Positions 1 to 9,601 of a DNA stretch of 64,000 bases are shown here, one piece after another. Every line of letters starts with the position of its first letter. The first letter of the stretch is position 1. The notes beneath the pieces were generated by a model that was not told where the DNA came from, made no database searches, and saw only the letters and a program-made list of their open reading frames with translations. The stretch is from Bog-756 sp963835465 (GTDB lineage Bacteria; Actinomycetota; Acidimicrobiia; Acidimicrobiales; RAAP-2), in contig CAWIFR010000001.1 of assembly GCA_963835465.1 (NCBI GenBank), positions 124,001-188,000 of the forward strand, read 5' to 3'. The position numbers and the translations under genes are program-made.

Positions 1-587
1 GAGTCACCCGACCCGGCCAGGAAGTTGCATGCGGTGAGATTGTCCACCGACACGTTGTTGGCCTTCCATACCATGATCCCGTTGCGGCCGACCGGCTTGC
101 CGTCGCTGCCGGTGGCCCCGAAGTTCTGGGCGGTGGGGTCGGCGCTGCAGGCACCCGGAGCGCCGGACTTGGTGCCGTCCACGATGACCGAGGCGCGGTT
201 CATCCCGCGAAGGTGGATGTTGGACTTCGTGATCATGACGCCGCCCATGTCTCCATGACTCGGATCAGTGCTGACCCCGGACTCGTCGGCGTTCTCGTGG
301 TAGTCGCCCGGGGCGATCAGGATCCAGTCCCCCGGCTTGGCCGCGTCGACCGCCGACTGGATGGTCTTGTACTTCCCCGTGTGACCGTGGAAGGTCCCCA
401 CCAGTAGGACGGCGCCGCCCGACGTGCCGGCCGTCGGACTCGATGAGGAGCTGCACGCCGCCAATAGGCCGGCCGTCATGAGCAGCACCCCCCCAACGGT
501 GGCCAGGCGTCGCCGAGGCGATCGACCGCCGACCGTCGATCGCCGCCGCCCGCTCGCATCGGTCGTTTCCCACTGCCCTCGAACCAT
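1..587 (-). CDS. Secreted lipoprotein with parallel beta-helix fold (C-terminus off the window)
   Basis: The gene runs off the left edge, so only about 195 N-terminal residues are visible. ATG at 587 follows a good ribosome site (GGGGGAGG, 5-6 nt away). A basic N-terminus leads to a hydrophobic stretch ending in the lipobox LLAAC, followed by a Ser-rich linker, so the protein should be a lipid-anchored export product. Next come YKTIQSAVDAAKPGDWILI and an APGDYHE segment, then NIHLRG and NNVSVDNLTACN, the start pattern of right-handed parallel beta-helix proteins (pectate-lyase/DUF1565-like). These families bind or cleave polysaccharide, but the catalytic part is not in view, so the substrate is unknown. 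Confidence 0.8.
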   Translation of the reverse strand, partial: MVRGQWETTDASGRRRSTVGGRSPRRRLATVGGVLLMTAGLLAACSSSSSPTAGTSGGAVLLVGTFHGHTGKYKTIQSAVDAAKPGDWILIAPGDYHENADESGVSTDPSHGDMGGVMITKSNIHLRGMNRASVIVDGTKSGAPGACSADPTAQNFGATGSDGKPVGRNGIMVWKANNVSVDNLTACNFLAGSGD

Positions 588-685
588 CGTTCCTCCCCCG
601 GTTGCTGTCACCCGCCTCGAGGCGAATGCGGCACGTCGTGGGCGATGGTAGCTGCCCGGGCCCTCCGGCCCCAGGGACTGGCGCT

Positions 686-1003
686 CTACCTGCGCCAAAT
701 GGACATGATGGAGAAGGCCAGGACCACGGTCCCCAGCGCCCGGCGCCACGGATTGATGCCGCGGACAATCTCATCGAGGCTCCAGAAGATGATGGCCCCG
801 CTGGCCACGTCGGACAGAATCCGCGCGGTGGTGTGGTGGTCAGCCAACAGTCGGCCGGCCACCGAGGCAAGGGCGAAGACGGCCAAGGCCAGGTTGGGGG
901 CCTGGGCCACGACAATGCGACCGGTGGTGCGACTGGTGAACCACCATCGCGGCGACCCGGCTCGGAGTTGGGCGGGTCCGGGTTCGATGATCCATTCTCC
1001 CAC
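686..1003 (-). CDS. Small hypothetical membrane protein, 105 aa
   Basis: A GTG at 1003 opens a 105-residue frame. Two hydrophobic segments are visible, around residues 30-50 (VVAQAPNLALAVFALASVAG) and 62-100, with the motif GINPWRRALGTVVL between or within them. This resembles small integral membrane proteins of Actinobacteria that carry no assigned function. It is divergent from ahcY and separated by about 100 nt from the beta-helix lipoprotein gene. I do not recognise a family. The composition reads as a real membrane protein, not antisense noise, but the start is not supported by a clear ribosome site. Confidence 0.6.
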   Translation of the reverse strand: MGEWIIEPGPAQLRAGSPRWWFTSRTTGRIVVAQAPNLALAVFALASVAGRLLADHHTTARILSDVASGAIIFWSLDEIVRGINPWRRALGTVVLAFSIMSIWRR

Positions 1004-1066
1004 CTGCCCCCCGGGGGCCGTTGCAGCGGTGTCGGCTACGATGCAGGGGTCGACACCGGGGCGCCG

Positions 1067-1086
1067 CCACCTCTCTCGCGAGGTGG
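1067..1086 (+). promoter_or_regulatory. Perfect 7-bp hairpin in the ahcY leader
   Basis: CCACCTC (1067-1073) pairs perfectly with GAGGTGG (1080-1086) across a 6-nt loop, about 95 nt upstream of the ahcY start. The 175-nt leader has more GC-rich complementary runs further down. It could be part of a regulatory leader or chance pairing in GC-rich DNA. It does not match the SAH or SAM riboswitch cores that I know. Confidence 0.25.
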
Positions 1087-1178
1087 TCTGCCCGCTCCGG
1101 GGCCGGCCGGGACGGGACTGTCCTGCTGTGCCACCGAACCCGGTCCCTCAGGGGTCCGGCCACACCCAAGGAGCCTCC

Positions 1179-2624
<1,446 letters not shown>

Positions 2625-2658
2625 GGTTGCTGGAGCGGAGGCACCCGGGACTACCACC

Positions 2659-3528
2659 ATGACCGGTCCCGGTGGTCCGGGCACCCTCAAGGTGACCCGT
2701 TACGACGTCGCCGACAAGGTGGCCACCATCACCCTGCACCGGCCGGAGCGACTCAACGCGTGGACCGCCCGGATGAACGCCGAGTACCGGTCCTGCCTGC
2801 AGCGGGCGACCGATGACCCGGGGGTCCGCGTCATCGTGGTCACCGGCTCAGGTCGGGGCTTCTGCGCCGGCGCCGAGTCCGAGGACCTCGCCGGACACCT
2901 GGAGCGGGGGGCCTATCGCTCCTGGGACAGTGAGCGACTCGATCAGCCCGGCTACGGGGTGCGGCCGGAGTTCGACGCGGAGCTGGCGTACCACTTCGGG
3001 GTGCCCAAGCCGATCATCGCAGCACTCAACGGACCAGCGGCGGGCATCGGCTTCGCGCTGGCCTGCTACTGCGATCTTCGGTTCGCCGCAGCAGGAGCGA
3101 AGCTCACGACCGCCCACGGACGACTGGGCCTGCCGTGCGCCTTCGGGCTGGCCTGGCTACTGCCCAAGCTGGTCGGCCTCCCCCGCGCCCTCGACCTGAT
3201 CCTGTCGAGCCGCACCTTCACTGCCGAGGAGGCCCTCGATCTCGGCCTGGTCACGGCGGTGGTCCCCGCCGATGAGCTGACCGACCGCGTTCGCAGCTAC
3301 GCCCGCTCGTTGGCCACGGAGGTGTCTCCTGCCTCCATGGCCGCGTCCAAGCGCCAGGTCTACGAGGCGTTCCACACCACCGCGGCTGAGGCGGTCCGGA
3401 CGGCCGAAGGCCTCATCGACCCCATGATGTCCGGGCCCGACTACCGCGAAGGTGTGGCGGCCCTGCGGGAGAAGAGGGCCGCCGCGTTCGTCGACCTCCC
3501 ACCCGGTCATCCCCGCCGACAATTCTGA
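2659..3528 (+). CDS. Enoyl-CoA hydratase/isomerase (crotonase) family protein
   Basis: The 289-aa product has the crotonase fold: N-terminal ITLHRPERLNAWT, oxyanion-hole segment GSGRGFCAGAESEDL (residues about 68-82) and the second glycine segment NGPAAGIGFALACYCDLRF (about 118-136). Members act on acyl-CoA thioesters by stabilising an enolate. Aligning to the mitochondrial hydratase, both catalytic glutamates appear replaced: the first, in the GGGCEL segment, by Ala, and the second, in the QPEI segment, by His. Simple hydration of 2-enoyl-CoA is therefore doubtful, and an isomerase or other crotonase reaction is equally possible. It lies just downstream of ahcY. Confidence 0.88.
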   Translation: MTGPGGPGTLKVTRYDVADKVATITLHRPERLNAWTARMNAEYRSCLQRATDDPGVRVIVVTGSGRGFCAGAESEDLAGHLERGAYRSWDSERLDQPGYGVRPEFDAELAYHFGVPKPIIAALNGPAAGIGFALACYCDLRFAAAGAKLTTAHGRLGLPCAFGLAWLLPKLVGLPRALDLILSSRTFTAEEALDLGLVTAVVPADELTDRVRSYARSLATEVSPASMAASKRQVYEAFHTTAAEAVRTAEGLIDPMMSGPDYREGVAALREKRAAAFVDLPPGHPRRQF

Positions 3529-3675
3529 ACGGCTACCCCACCGGCCCCGGCCCGGGCCCGTCCACCCTCCGCTGGCCGCTGGGTGTCAGGCTGGGGCCCG
3601 GAAGCGGCGGGTTCCCTGCATCGCTCGCTCGGGCCGCTGCTTTCCGGATCGGCGTCGTCATGGGATGGGGAGCGT

Positions 3676-4047
3676 GTGAAACACCTCAGGAAGATCCTCC
3701 TGCTGCTGGCCTTCCTGGCCCTCTACTTCGTGATCTTCGGACTGCTCTTCGGCTGGCACCGACTGCATGGGGACTGGTGGCCGCTCGACCAGTCGGTCGA
3801 CGGGCCCAACCTGTACGTGTCGTTCGTCTGGCTGCCCATCGCCCTCGTCGGCGGATACATCGTCTCGGACATCCGTCACGAGTCGCTGCTCGAGGCCCAA
3901 CGGCTCCAGCTCAAGCGACACGAGAAGAAGATCGACCAGAAGCTGGAGGCCCACCACCTCTCGATGACCAGGCTCCTCAGCGTCAGCACCAATGCTGTGG
4001 ACGCCACCCCGGCCGACCGAAGCCTCGACGAGGAGTCGGGTAGCTGA
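3676..4047 (+). CDS. Hypothetical membrane protein with cytosolic helical tail
   Basis: The predicted 123-aa product starts at GTG 3676, with GGGGAG just upstream. It has two transmembrane segments (residues about 5-24 and 45-65) and a charged C-terminal tail rich in Lys, Arg, Glu and Gln (EAQRLQLKRHEKKIDQKLEA) that should form a coiled coil. The topology resembles DUF4229-like small actinobacterial membrane proteins, but I cannot assign a family. The frame is open upstream to 3583; the GTG was chosen because it places the first hydrophobic segment at the N-terminus. Confidence 0.6.
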   Translation: MKHLRKILLLLAFLALYFVIFGLLFGWHRLHGDWWPLDQSVDGPNLYVSFVWLPIALVGGYIVSDIRHESLLEAQRLQLKRHEKKIDQKLEAHHLSMTRLLSVSTNAVDATPADRSLDEESGS

Positions 4048-4077
4048 ACTCCAGCCCACGCGCGGACATCGGGTCCG

Positions 4078-4788
4078 GTGGCCCGTAACCTCAGGAGGAT
4101 GGCAAGACGCCCAACGAGCCGCCGTGGACCCCGATCCGCCACCCTCGGCGGGACTTCCGCACAGCTGGTGCTGGGGCTGACGGCACTGGCCGCCGCCGCG
4201 GTGGCGGGCCTGGCCTTCGTCCACCGGCCCTGGCCCAACCGGCTCGATGTCTGGGGCTATGCCGCCCTCCCGGCCGACTCGGCTGCACCGTGGGCCCATG
4301 ACCTGGTGATCATGGGTTCGCTCACCGCCCTGCTGGTCGGGGTGGCCGTGGTCTTCGCGGCCGCCGTCCTGCGCGACTGGGTCCGGGCGGTGGCCTGCGC
4401 GACGTCACCCGTGCTGGCCGTGCTGATTGTGCAGGATCTGGCCAAGCCTCTGGTCGGCCGGCACCTGGGAGTCGCGGCGAGCTCGTTCCCGTCGGGGACG
4501 GTGGCGGCGGCAGCGGCCTTGATGGCGGCGGCCACCTTGGTGGCCCCGGCGCTGGCCCGGCCGGCGGTGGCCGTCCTGGGGGCGGTCCTCACCGCAGGGG
4601 TGTGCGCCGCGGTCGTCGTGCTCCGGTGGCACTACCCGACCGACGCGCTCGGAGGGGTGGCTGTGGGCGTCGGAGCGGTCCTGACCCTCGATGCCCTGCT
4701 CCACCTGCCCTGGGCCTTCGCCGGGTGGCTGGACGCCCGCCGCCCGGACCGCAGGGTCGGGCCGATCCGCCGACCGCGCCTGGCCTGA
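4078..4788 (+). CDS. PAP2-like membrane phosphatase with degenerate active site
   Basis: The product (236 aa from GTG 4078, or 229 aa from ATG 4099) has about five to six hydrophobic helices and the order of PAP2 phosphatase motifs: KPLVGR (motif 1), SSFPSG (motif 2) and RWHYPTDALGG (motif 3). PAP2 enzymes dephosphorylate lipid phosphates at the membrane. Here the motif 2 histidine (PSGH) is replaced by Thr, and the motif 3 arginine sits two residues before the histidine instead of six. Activity is therefore uncertain. AGGAGG lies directly against ATG 4099, too close to serve it. The 3' end overlaps the apparent end of the opposing ABC-F gene. Confidence 0.72.
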   Translation: MARNLRRMARRPTSRRGPRSATLGGTSAQLVLGLTALAAAAVAGLAFVHRPWPNRLDVWGYAALPADSAAPWAHDLVIMGSLTALLVGVAVVFAAAVLRDWVRAVACATSPVLAVLIVQDLAKPLVGRHLGVAASSFPSGTVAAAAALMAAATLVAPALARPAVAVLGAVLTAGVCAAVVVLRWHYPTDALGGVAVGVGAVLTLDALLHLPWAFAGWLDARRPDRRVGPIRRPRLA

Positions 4789-6821
4789 CCTACCCGGAGC
4801 CGATCGGGGCGGTGCCGCCGCCGCTTTCCGAAGCAGGCGGCCGTCCAGGTCCGAGAGGTCGATGACCTCAGATCGGCCGAGCTAGCACGCGACCTCCTGA
4901 CCCAGGGGCCGGTGTCCGTCGGAGTCGGGAACCCGGGCAACCGGTCATCGGGTGACGGCGAATGATGCGACAGGTCCGCACCTGTCACGCCGGGCGGGCG
5001 ACGTATCGGGCCAGCGAGCCTTTGCGGGGGGCTCGCCGTCGGCGTGGCCGCCGTGCCGACATCGTCGGAGGTTCGAGGTGGAGGACTCAGCTGCCGCGAC
5101 TCAGCCCGCTCGGCCAGGACCAGCCAACGTTCCTCCGCCTCGTCCAACGCCTGCTGGGCGTCCTGCAGCTGCGCTCCCAGACCGATCATGGCCTGGTGAT
5201 CGGCCACTTCGGTCAGGGCCTGGGTCAGCTTGTCCCGCTGCCGCTGACGCCGGGCCACCTCCTTTTCAGCCTCCCGCAGCAGCCGGCCGAGCGGCGCTGC
5301 CGCCGAGTCGCCGTCCTCGGTCGTTCGGACCGGTCTCGCGGCGGTGACGGCGGCCGATCCGGACCCCGATCCCTGGACTCGGGCCACCCATGCCGCCACG
5401 CCACCGGCGACCCCCTTTACCGAGCCGTCCGACTCGACGGCCACGAGCCGCTCGGTGGTCCGGTCGAGGAACGTGCGGTCGTGACTGACCACCACCAGCG
5501 CTCCCGGCCAGTCGTCCAAGAAGTCCTCCAGGATGCGGAGTGTGTCGAGGTCGAGGTCGTTGGTGGGCTCATCGAGGAAGAGCACGTTTGGTCGACCCAC
5601 CAGGACCAGCAGCAGCTGGAGCCGCCGGCGCTCCCCACCGGACAGGGTGCCCACCCGGGCATAGGGCAACTCGCCGCCGAACCAGAACCGCTTCATGAGG
5701 GCCACGTCGGCCAACGATCCCGGAGTCCGACTGGGTCCGGCCACCAGGTCCTGCACCCGAGCCGACAGGTCCAGCTCCACCCCCGTCTGGTCGTAGTACC
5801 CGACTACCACCGTCGGCCCGGCGTCGACGCTCCCCGAGGTCGGTCGGCGTCGGCCGGCCAGCAGGTCGACCAGGGTCGACTTGCCCGTTCCGTTGGCCCC
5901 GACGATCCCCAGACGCTCCTGTCGGTCGAGCACTAGGTCCACCCCGGCCAGCACTGGCGGGCCGGAGCCGTAGCGGTAGCCCACCCCCAGGCACTCGATG
6001 ACCTTGTCGCCCAGCCTTGGGGTGTCGCTGGCCAGGTCGAGCGACGTCGACCGAGTCGCGGCCTCCGGGCGGCGGTCGATGAGACGCTGGGCGGCGTCGA
6101 TGCGGGCCTGCGGCTTGCGGGACCGGGCCTGGGCGCCCCGCCGGAGCCAGGCCAGTTCGCGCCGGGCCAGGTTCCGCCGGGTCGACTCGGCCGAAGCGGC
6201 CTGCTCGTCCCGCTCGGCCCGGGCCTCGAGGTACGAGGCGTACCCACCCTGGTGCACGAACGGGCGTCCGCGGTCGAGCTCCAGCATGCGGGTGGTCACC
6301 CGGTCGAGCAGATGGCGGTCATGGGACACCAGGACCAGGCCGCCGGTCCACGAGGCCAGCCGCTGCTCCAGCCACGCCACCGCCCCGAGGTCCAGATGGT
6401 TGGTGGGCTCGTCGAGGATCAGCAGCTCGGCTGGCTGCGCCAGCACCCGGGCCAGGGCCACCCGCTTGGCTTGACCGCCGGACAGGGTGCCGGTGTCGGT
6501 GTCGAGCTCGGAGCCCATCCCCAGGCGATCGAGCGCCGACTCGGCCTCCCACCCGGTGCCCACCGCCGCCCGCACCGTGCCCGACGGCAGCTCAGGCACC
6601 TGATCCAGGAAGCCCACGCGGCTCGCCCGGCCCCGGAGGATCTGGCCGCTGTCGGGTGGGTCCACGCCGGCCACCAATCGCAGCAGGGTGGACTTGCCGG
6701 TGCCGTTGATGCCCACCACCCCGATCCTGTCCCCGTCCGACACAGTGAGGGAGAGGTCCTCGAACAGCACCCGGTCCGCCCGACGGACCGAAACGCGCTG
6801 GAGATCGACGAGCACGGCCAC
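4632..6821 (-). CDS. ABC-F family ATPase (Uup-like), apparent C-terminal extension
   Basis: This soluble tandem-ABC protein has no membrane domain, as in the ABC-F family that acts on ribosomes. Domain 1 carries GINGTGKST, LSGGQ and LILDEPTNHLDL; the linker is Arg-rich; domain 2 carries GANGTGKST, LSGGERRR and LFLDEPTNDLDL. A C-terminal coiled coil (KEVARRQRQRDKLTQALTEV and following) is as in Uup. About 150 further residues (from near 5090 down to 4632) have no family resemblance, and the last part is antisense to the PAP2 gene. TGA triplets in other frames near 5085-5100 would end the protein right after the coiled coil, so a one-base indel near 5090 is likely. Confidence 0.88.
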   Translation of the reverse strand: MAVLVDLQRVSVRRADRVLFEDLSLTVSDGDRIGVVGINGTGKSTLLRLVAGVDPPDSGQILRGRASRVGFLDQVPELPSGTVRAAVGTGWEAESALDRLGMGSELDTDTGTLSGGQAKRVALARVLAQPAELLILDEPTNHLDLGAVAWLEQRLASWTGGLVLVSHDRHLLDRVTTRMLELDRGRPFVHQGGYASYLEARAERDEQAASAESTRRNLARRELAWLRRGAQARSRKPQARIDAAQRLIDRRPEAATRSTSLDLASDTPRLGDKVIECLGVGYRYGSGPPVLAGVDLVLDRQERLGIVGANGTGKSTLVDLLAGRRRPTSGSVDAGPTVVVGYYDQTGVELDLSARVQDLVAGPSRTPGSLADVALMKRFWFGGELPYARVGTLSGGERRRLQLLLVLVGRPNVLFLDEPTNDLDLDTLRILEDFLDDWPGALVVVSHDRTFLDRTTERLVAVESDGSVKGVAGGVAAWVARVQGSGSGSAAVTAARPVRTTEDGDSAAAPLGRLLREAEKEVARRQRQRDKLTQALTEVADHQAMIGLGAQLQDAQQALDEAEERWLVLAERAESRQLSPPPRTSDDVGTAATPTASPPQRLAGPIRRPPGVTGADLSHHSPSPDDRLPGFPTPTDTGPWVRRSRASSADLRSSTSRTWTAACFGKRRRHRPDRLRVGQARRGRRIGPTLRSGRRASSHPAKAQGRWSRASRVRTAPTPTATPPSASVG

Positions 6822-6855
6822 GACGTGACCAGGGTATCGGGCAGGCGCATCCCGC

Positions 6856-8155
6856 TCAGCGGTCGGCGGTCTCCACCTCCAAGAGGTGGGCGAATCGCTG
6901 GACAGCCTCAGCCCGTCGGGTGGGCACGTGCTCAGTAGGAACCTCGACCGGCTGGTAGCCCTTGAGGGTCTGGCGGGCCACCGTCACCTTGTGCACTTCG
7001 TCGGGACCGTCGTAGATGCGCGCCGCCCTGGCGTTCCGGTACATCGACTCCAAGGGGAGGTCGGTGGAGAAGCCCGAGCGCGCCGTGGATCTGGATGGCC
7101 CGGTCGATCACGTTGTAGAGGACGCCGGCCCCGTAGTACTTGATCATGGCGATCTCCACACGGGCGGCCGAAGCCCCCTGCTCATCCATCTTCCACGCGG
7201 CGTACAGGGTCATCAGCCGGGCCGCGGTCATCTCGGCCAGCGAGTCCGCCACCCAGTTCTGGATGGTCTGCTTCTCGGCCAGCAACGACTTGTGGGTGGT
7301 GCGGGACACCGCCCGCTCGCAGAGCATGTCGAAGGCCCGCCGGGACTGGCCCAGCCAACGCATGCAGTGGTGGATCCGGCCGGGCCCCAGTCGCTTCTGG
7401 GCCAGCACGAACCCCTCCCCCTCCAGGCCGACCAGGTTCTCGTAGGGAACCCGCACCTCCCGATAGATGATCTCTGCGTGGCCACCGAACTTGCCGAAGT
7501 GCTCGACGGGATCCTCCATGGTCGCCACATCCCGCACGATGTCCACTCCGGGGGCATCGGCGGGCACCACGATCATCGAGCATCCCGAGTAGGGGTGGAC
7601 GTCGGGATTGGTGACGGCCATCACGATGAGGAAGTCGGCCACCGAACCGTTGCTGGTGAACCACTTGTGGCCATCGATGACCCATTCGTCGCCATCACGC
7701 ACGGCGGTGGTGGTGATCATCGTCGGGTCGGCACCCGCCCCGGGCTCGGTCATGGAGAAGCCACTGCGCATCCGCCCGTCCAAGAGGGGCAGCAGCCATT
7801 TCTCCTTCTGCTCCTCCCGTCCGGAGGACTCGATCCCAATGGCCAGCAGCTCGGCGTTGCCCGAGTCGGGAGCGTTGTTCCCGAAGACCACCGGGCCGTA
7901 GGGCGTCTGGCCCAGGATCTCGTGCATCAGGCCCAGCTTGACCTGCCCGAAGCCACCCCCGCCGAGCTCAGGCGGTAGGTGCGACGCCCAGAGCTCACGG
8001 GCTTTGACCTGCTCTTGGAGCGGCTTGATGGCCTCCATCAGCTCCTCGTGGGTCAGATCGAGGGTCTCGAGCGGGAAGATCTCTTCCCGCACGAACTGGC
8101 GCATCCAGGCCAGCTGCTTCTCGAACTCCGGGTCGGTGGAAAAGTCCCATGCCAC
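6856..8155 (-). CDS. Acyl-CoA dehydrogenase (frame broken near 7072)
   Basis: This FAD enzyme family oxidises acyl-CoA to 2-enoyl-CoA. The first frame starts at ATG 8155 (MAWDFSTDPEFEKQL) and carries SMTEPGAGADPT and WVIDGHKWFTS, the flavin and substrate segments, through YNVIDRAIQIHGALG. The sequence then loses similarity, while another frame continues with ESMYRNARAARIYDGPDEVH to a stop at 6856. Removing one base near 7072 joins them as GALG-FSTDLPLESMYRN, the normal family sequence. The whole protein would be about 432 aa. It is probably one intact gene with an indel error. It is divergent from bioB. Confidence 0.88.
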
Positions 8156-8209
8156 GGTGGTGCTCCTGTCATTTTCCGGTTGGTTCGCCGGGCCAACTAC
8201 CGTAACGGC

Positions 8210-9316
8210 ATGCCCGGCGACACCACTGCCACCCCAATCCGTACCACCGTCACGCTCTCGGCGCCCAGCCGAGGTGCCCGGCGGCCCGAGCCGGAGCGAT
8301 CCGCCATCGACTCGTCTGCAGCTCGTGAGCGCCTAGCCTCGGCCGGAACCGCACTGCTGGACGAGCGCCGCCTGCTCACCGGCGACGAACTCACCGACCT
8401 GGCCGCCCTGCCCGACGAGTGGGTGACCTCCCTGGCCGCCCTGGCCCACCAGGTGCGCCTTGCCTGGTGTGGGCCTGAGGTGGAGGTGGAAGGCATCCTC
8501 TCGGCCAAGACCGGCGGCTGCCCGGAGGACTGCCACTTCTGCTCTCAGTCGTCCCGTTTCGACACCCCGGTCAAGGCCACGCCGTTCCTCGACACCGACG
8601 AGGTTCTGCGGGCCGCCCAGGAGACCAAGGCGGCCGGCGCCTCCGAGTTCTGCATCGTGCTGGCCATCCGCGGACCCGACGAGCGGACCATGCAGCGGAT
8701 CCTCGAGCTGGTCCCCGTCGTCCGCGACCGGACCGGCCTCAACGTGGCCGTCAGCGCCGGGCTGCTCACCGAGGACCAGGCCCGCCGGTTCGCCGAAGGC
8801 GGTGTCCACCGGTACAACCACAACCTCGAGACCTCGCGTTCGTTCTTCCCCCAGGTCGTGACCACCCACACGTGGGAGGAGCGCCAGGACACCTGCCGGC
8901 TGGTACGCGACCACGGCATGGAGCTGTGCTGCGGTGCCCTCATCGGGATGGGTGAGTCCGACGCCCAGCGGGTCGAGCTGCTCGTCCAGCTCCAAGAGCT
9001 CGATCCGACCGAGGTTCCGCTCAACTTCCTGAACCCCCGCCCAGGGACGCCCCTCGGCGACGAGCAGCCGGTGGCGGCGTGGGAGGCCATCCGTTGGATC
9101 GCCCTCTTCCGCCTCGGCCTGCCCGGGGTGATCCTGCGGTACGCCGGCGGCCGGGAGGTCACCTTGCGCGAGCTCCAGGCCATGGGCATGACCTCGGGGA
9201 TCAACGCCCTCATCGTGGGCAACTACTTGACCACCCTGGGCCGTTCGGCCGATGAGGACCTCCAGATGCTCGCCGACCTGCGGATGCCGGTGGGCGCTCT
9301 GACGGGGGTCCTCTGA
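8210..9316 (+). CDS. bioB: Biotin synthase
   Basis: BioB is a radical-SAM enzyme that inserts sulfur into dethiobiotin, the last step of biotin synthesis. The 368-aa product has the radical-SAM cysteines in GGCPEDCHFCSQSS (CxxxCxxC), the family segment YNHNLETSRSFFP, and GGRE plus NALIVGNYLTT near the end. ATG 8210 was chosen because the open frame upstream has antisense character from the acyl-CoA dehydrogenase gene. The other biotin genes (bioA, bioF, bioD) are about 13 kb away, while bsaP follows after only 4 nt. Confidence 0.96.
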   Translation: MPGDTTATPIRTTVTLSAPSRGARRPEPERSAIDSSAARERLASAGTALLDERRLLTGDELTDLAALPDEWVTSLAALAHQVRLAWCGPEVEVEGILSAKTGGCPEDCHFCSQSSRFDTPVKATPFLDTDEVLRAAQETKAAGASEFCIVLAIRGPDERTMQRILELVPVVRDRTGLNVAVSAGLLTEDQARRFAEGGVHRYNHNLETSRSFFPQVVTTHTWEERQDTCRLVRDHGMELCCGALIGMGESDAQRVELLVQLQELDPTEVPLNFLNPRPGTPLGDEQPVAAWEAIRWIALFRLGLPGVILRYAGGREVTLRELQAMGMTSGINALIVGNYLTTLGRSADEDLQMLADLRMPVGALTGVL

Positions 9317-9320
9317 GGCG

Positions 9321-9512
9321 ATGGCGGCGGCCCCCGCCCCGACGGCGTTCTGCACCGGCTGCGGGACGGCCGACTCGTCGTGTGGTGGCTGCGGACGGGA
9401 GCTCGACCCACCCCGCTTCTGTGGCGAGTGCGGTCGGCGGCTCACCGTGCAGGTGACTCCGGGGGGCTACCGGGCCCGGTGCCGTGACCACGGTGAGCTC
9501 GTCTCGCCCTAG
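9321..9512 (+). CDS. bsaP: Biotin synthase auxiliary protein BsaP
   Basis: This 63-aa, cysteine-rich protein starts 4 nt after bioB and is surely co-translated. Cysteines lie at residues 11, 14, 21, 24, 34, 37 and 54, and the C-terminal half PPRFCGECGRRLTVQV...CRDHGEL matches the small protein found next to bioB in Mycobacterium. There it is reported to support turnover by an actinobacterial type of biotin synthase, apparently through an iron-sulfur function. The extra CGGC pair near the N-terminus is worth comparing with the mycobacterial protein. Identification rests on sequence pattern plus context. Confidence 0.82.
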   Translation: MAAAPAPTAFCTGCGTADSSCGGCGRELDPPRFCGECGRRLTVQVTPGGYRARCRDHGELVSP

Positions 9513-9601
9513 GTACGACCACCGGTACGCCGCCGACGCGGTGGGACACGGCGACCGCAAGCATCGACGGATCGGCGGGGGCACCGGAGTAGGTTGCCCG
9601 C

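Noticed and set aside
1004..1178. SAH or SAM riboswitch before ahcY
   Set aside because: The conserved cores that I know for these elements are not found; only a simple hairpin is present.
3529..3675. Small gene between the crotonase and the membrane-protein gene
   Set aside because: Frames here are short, proline- and arginine-rich, and have no ribosome site; treated as non-coding.
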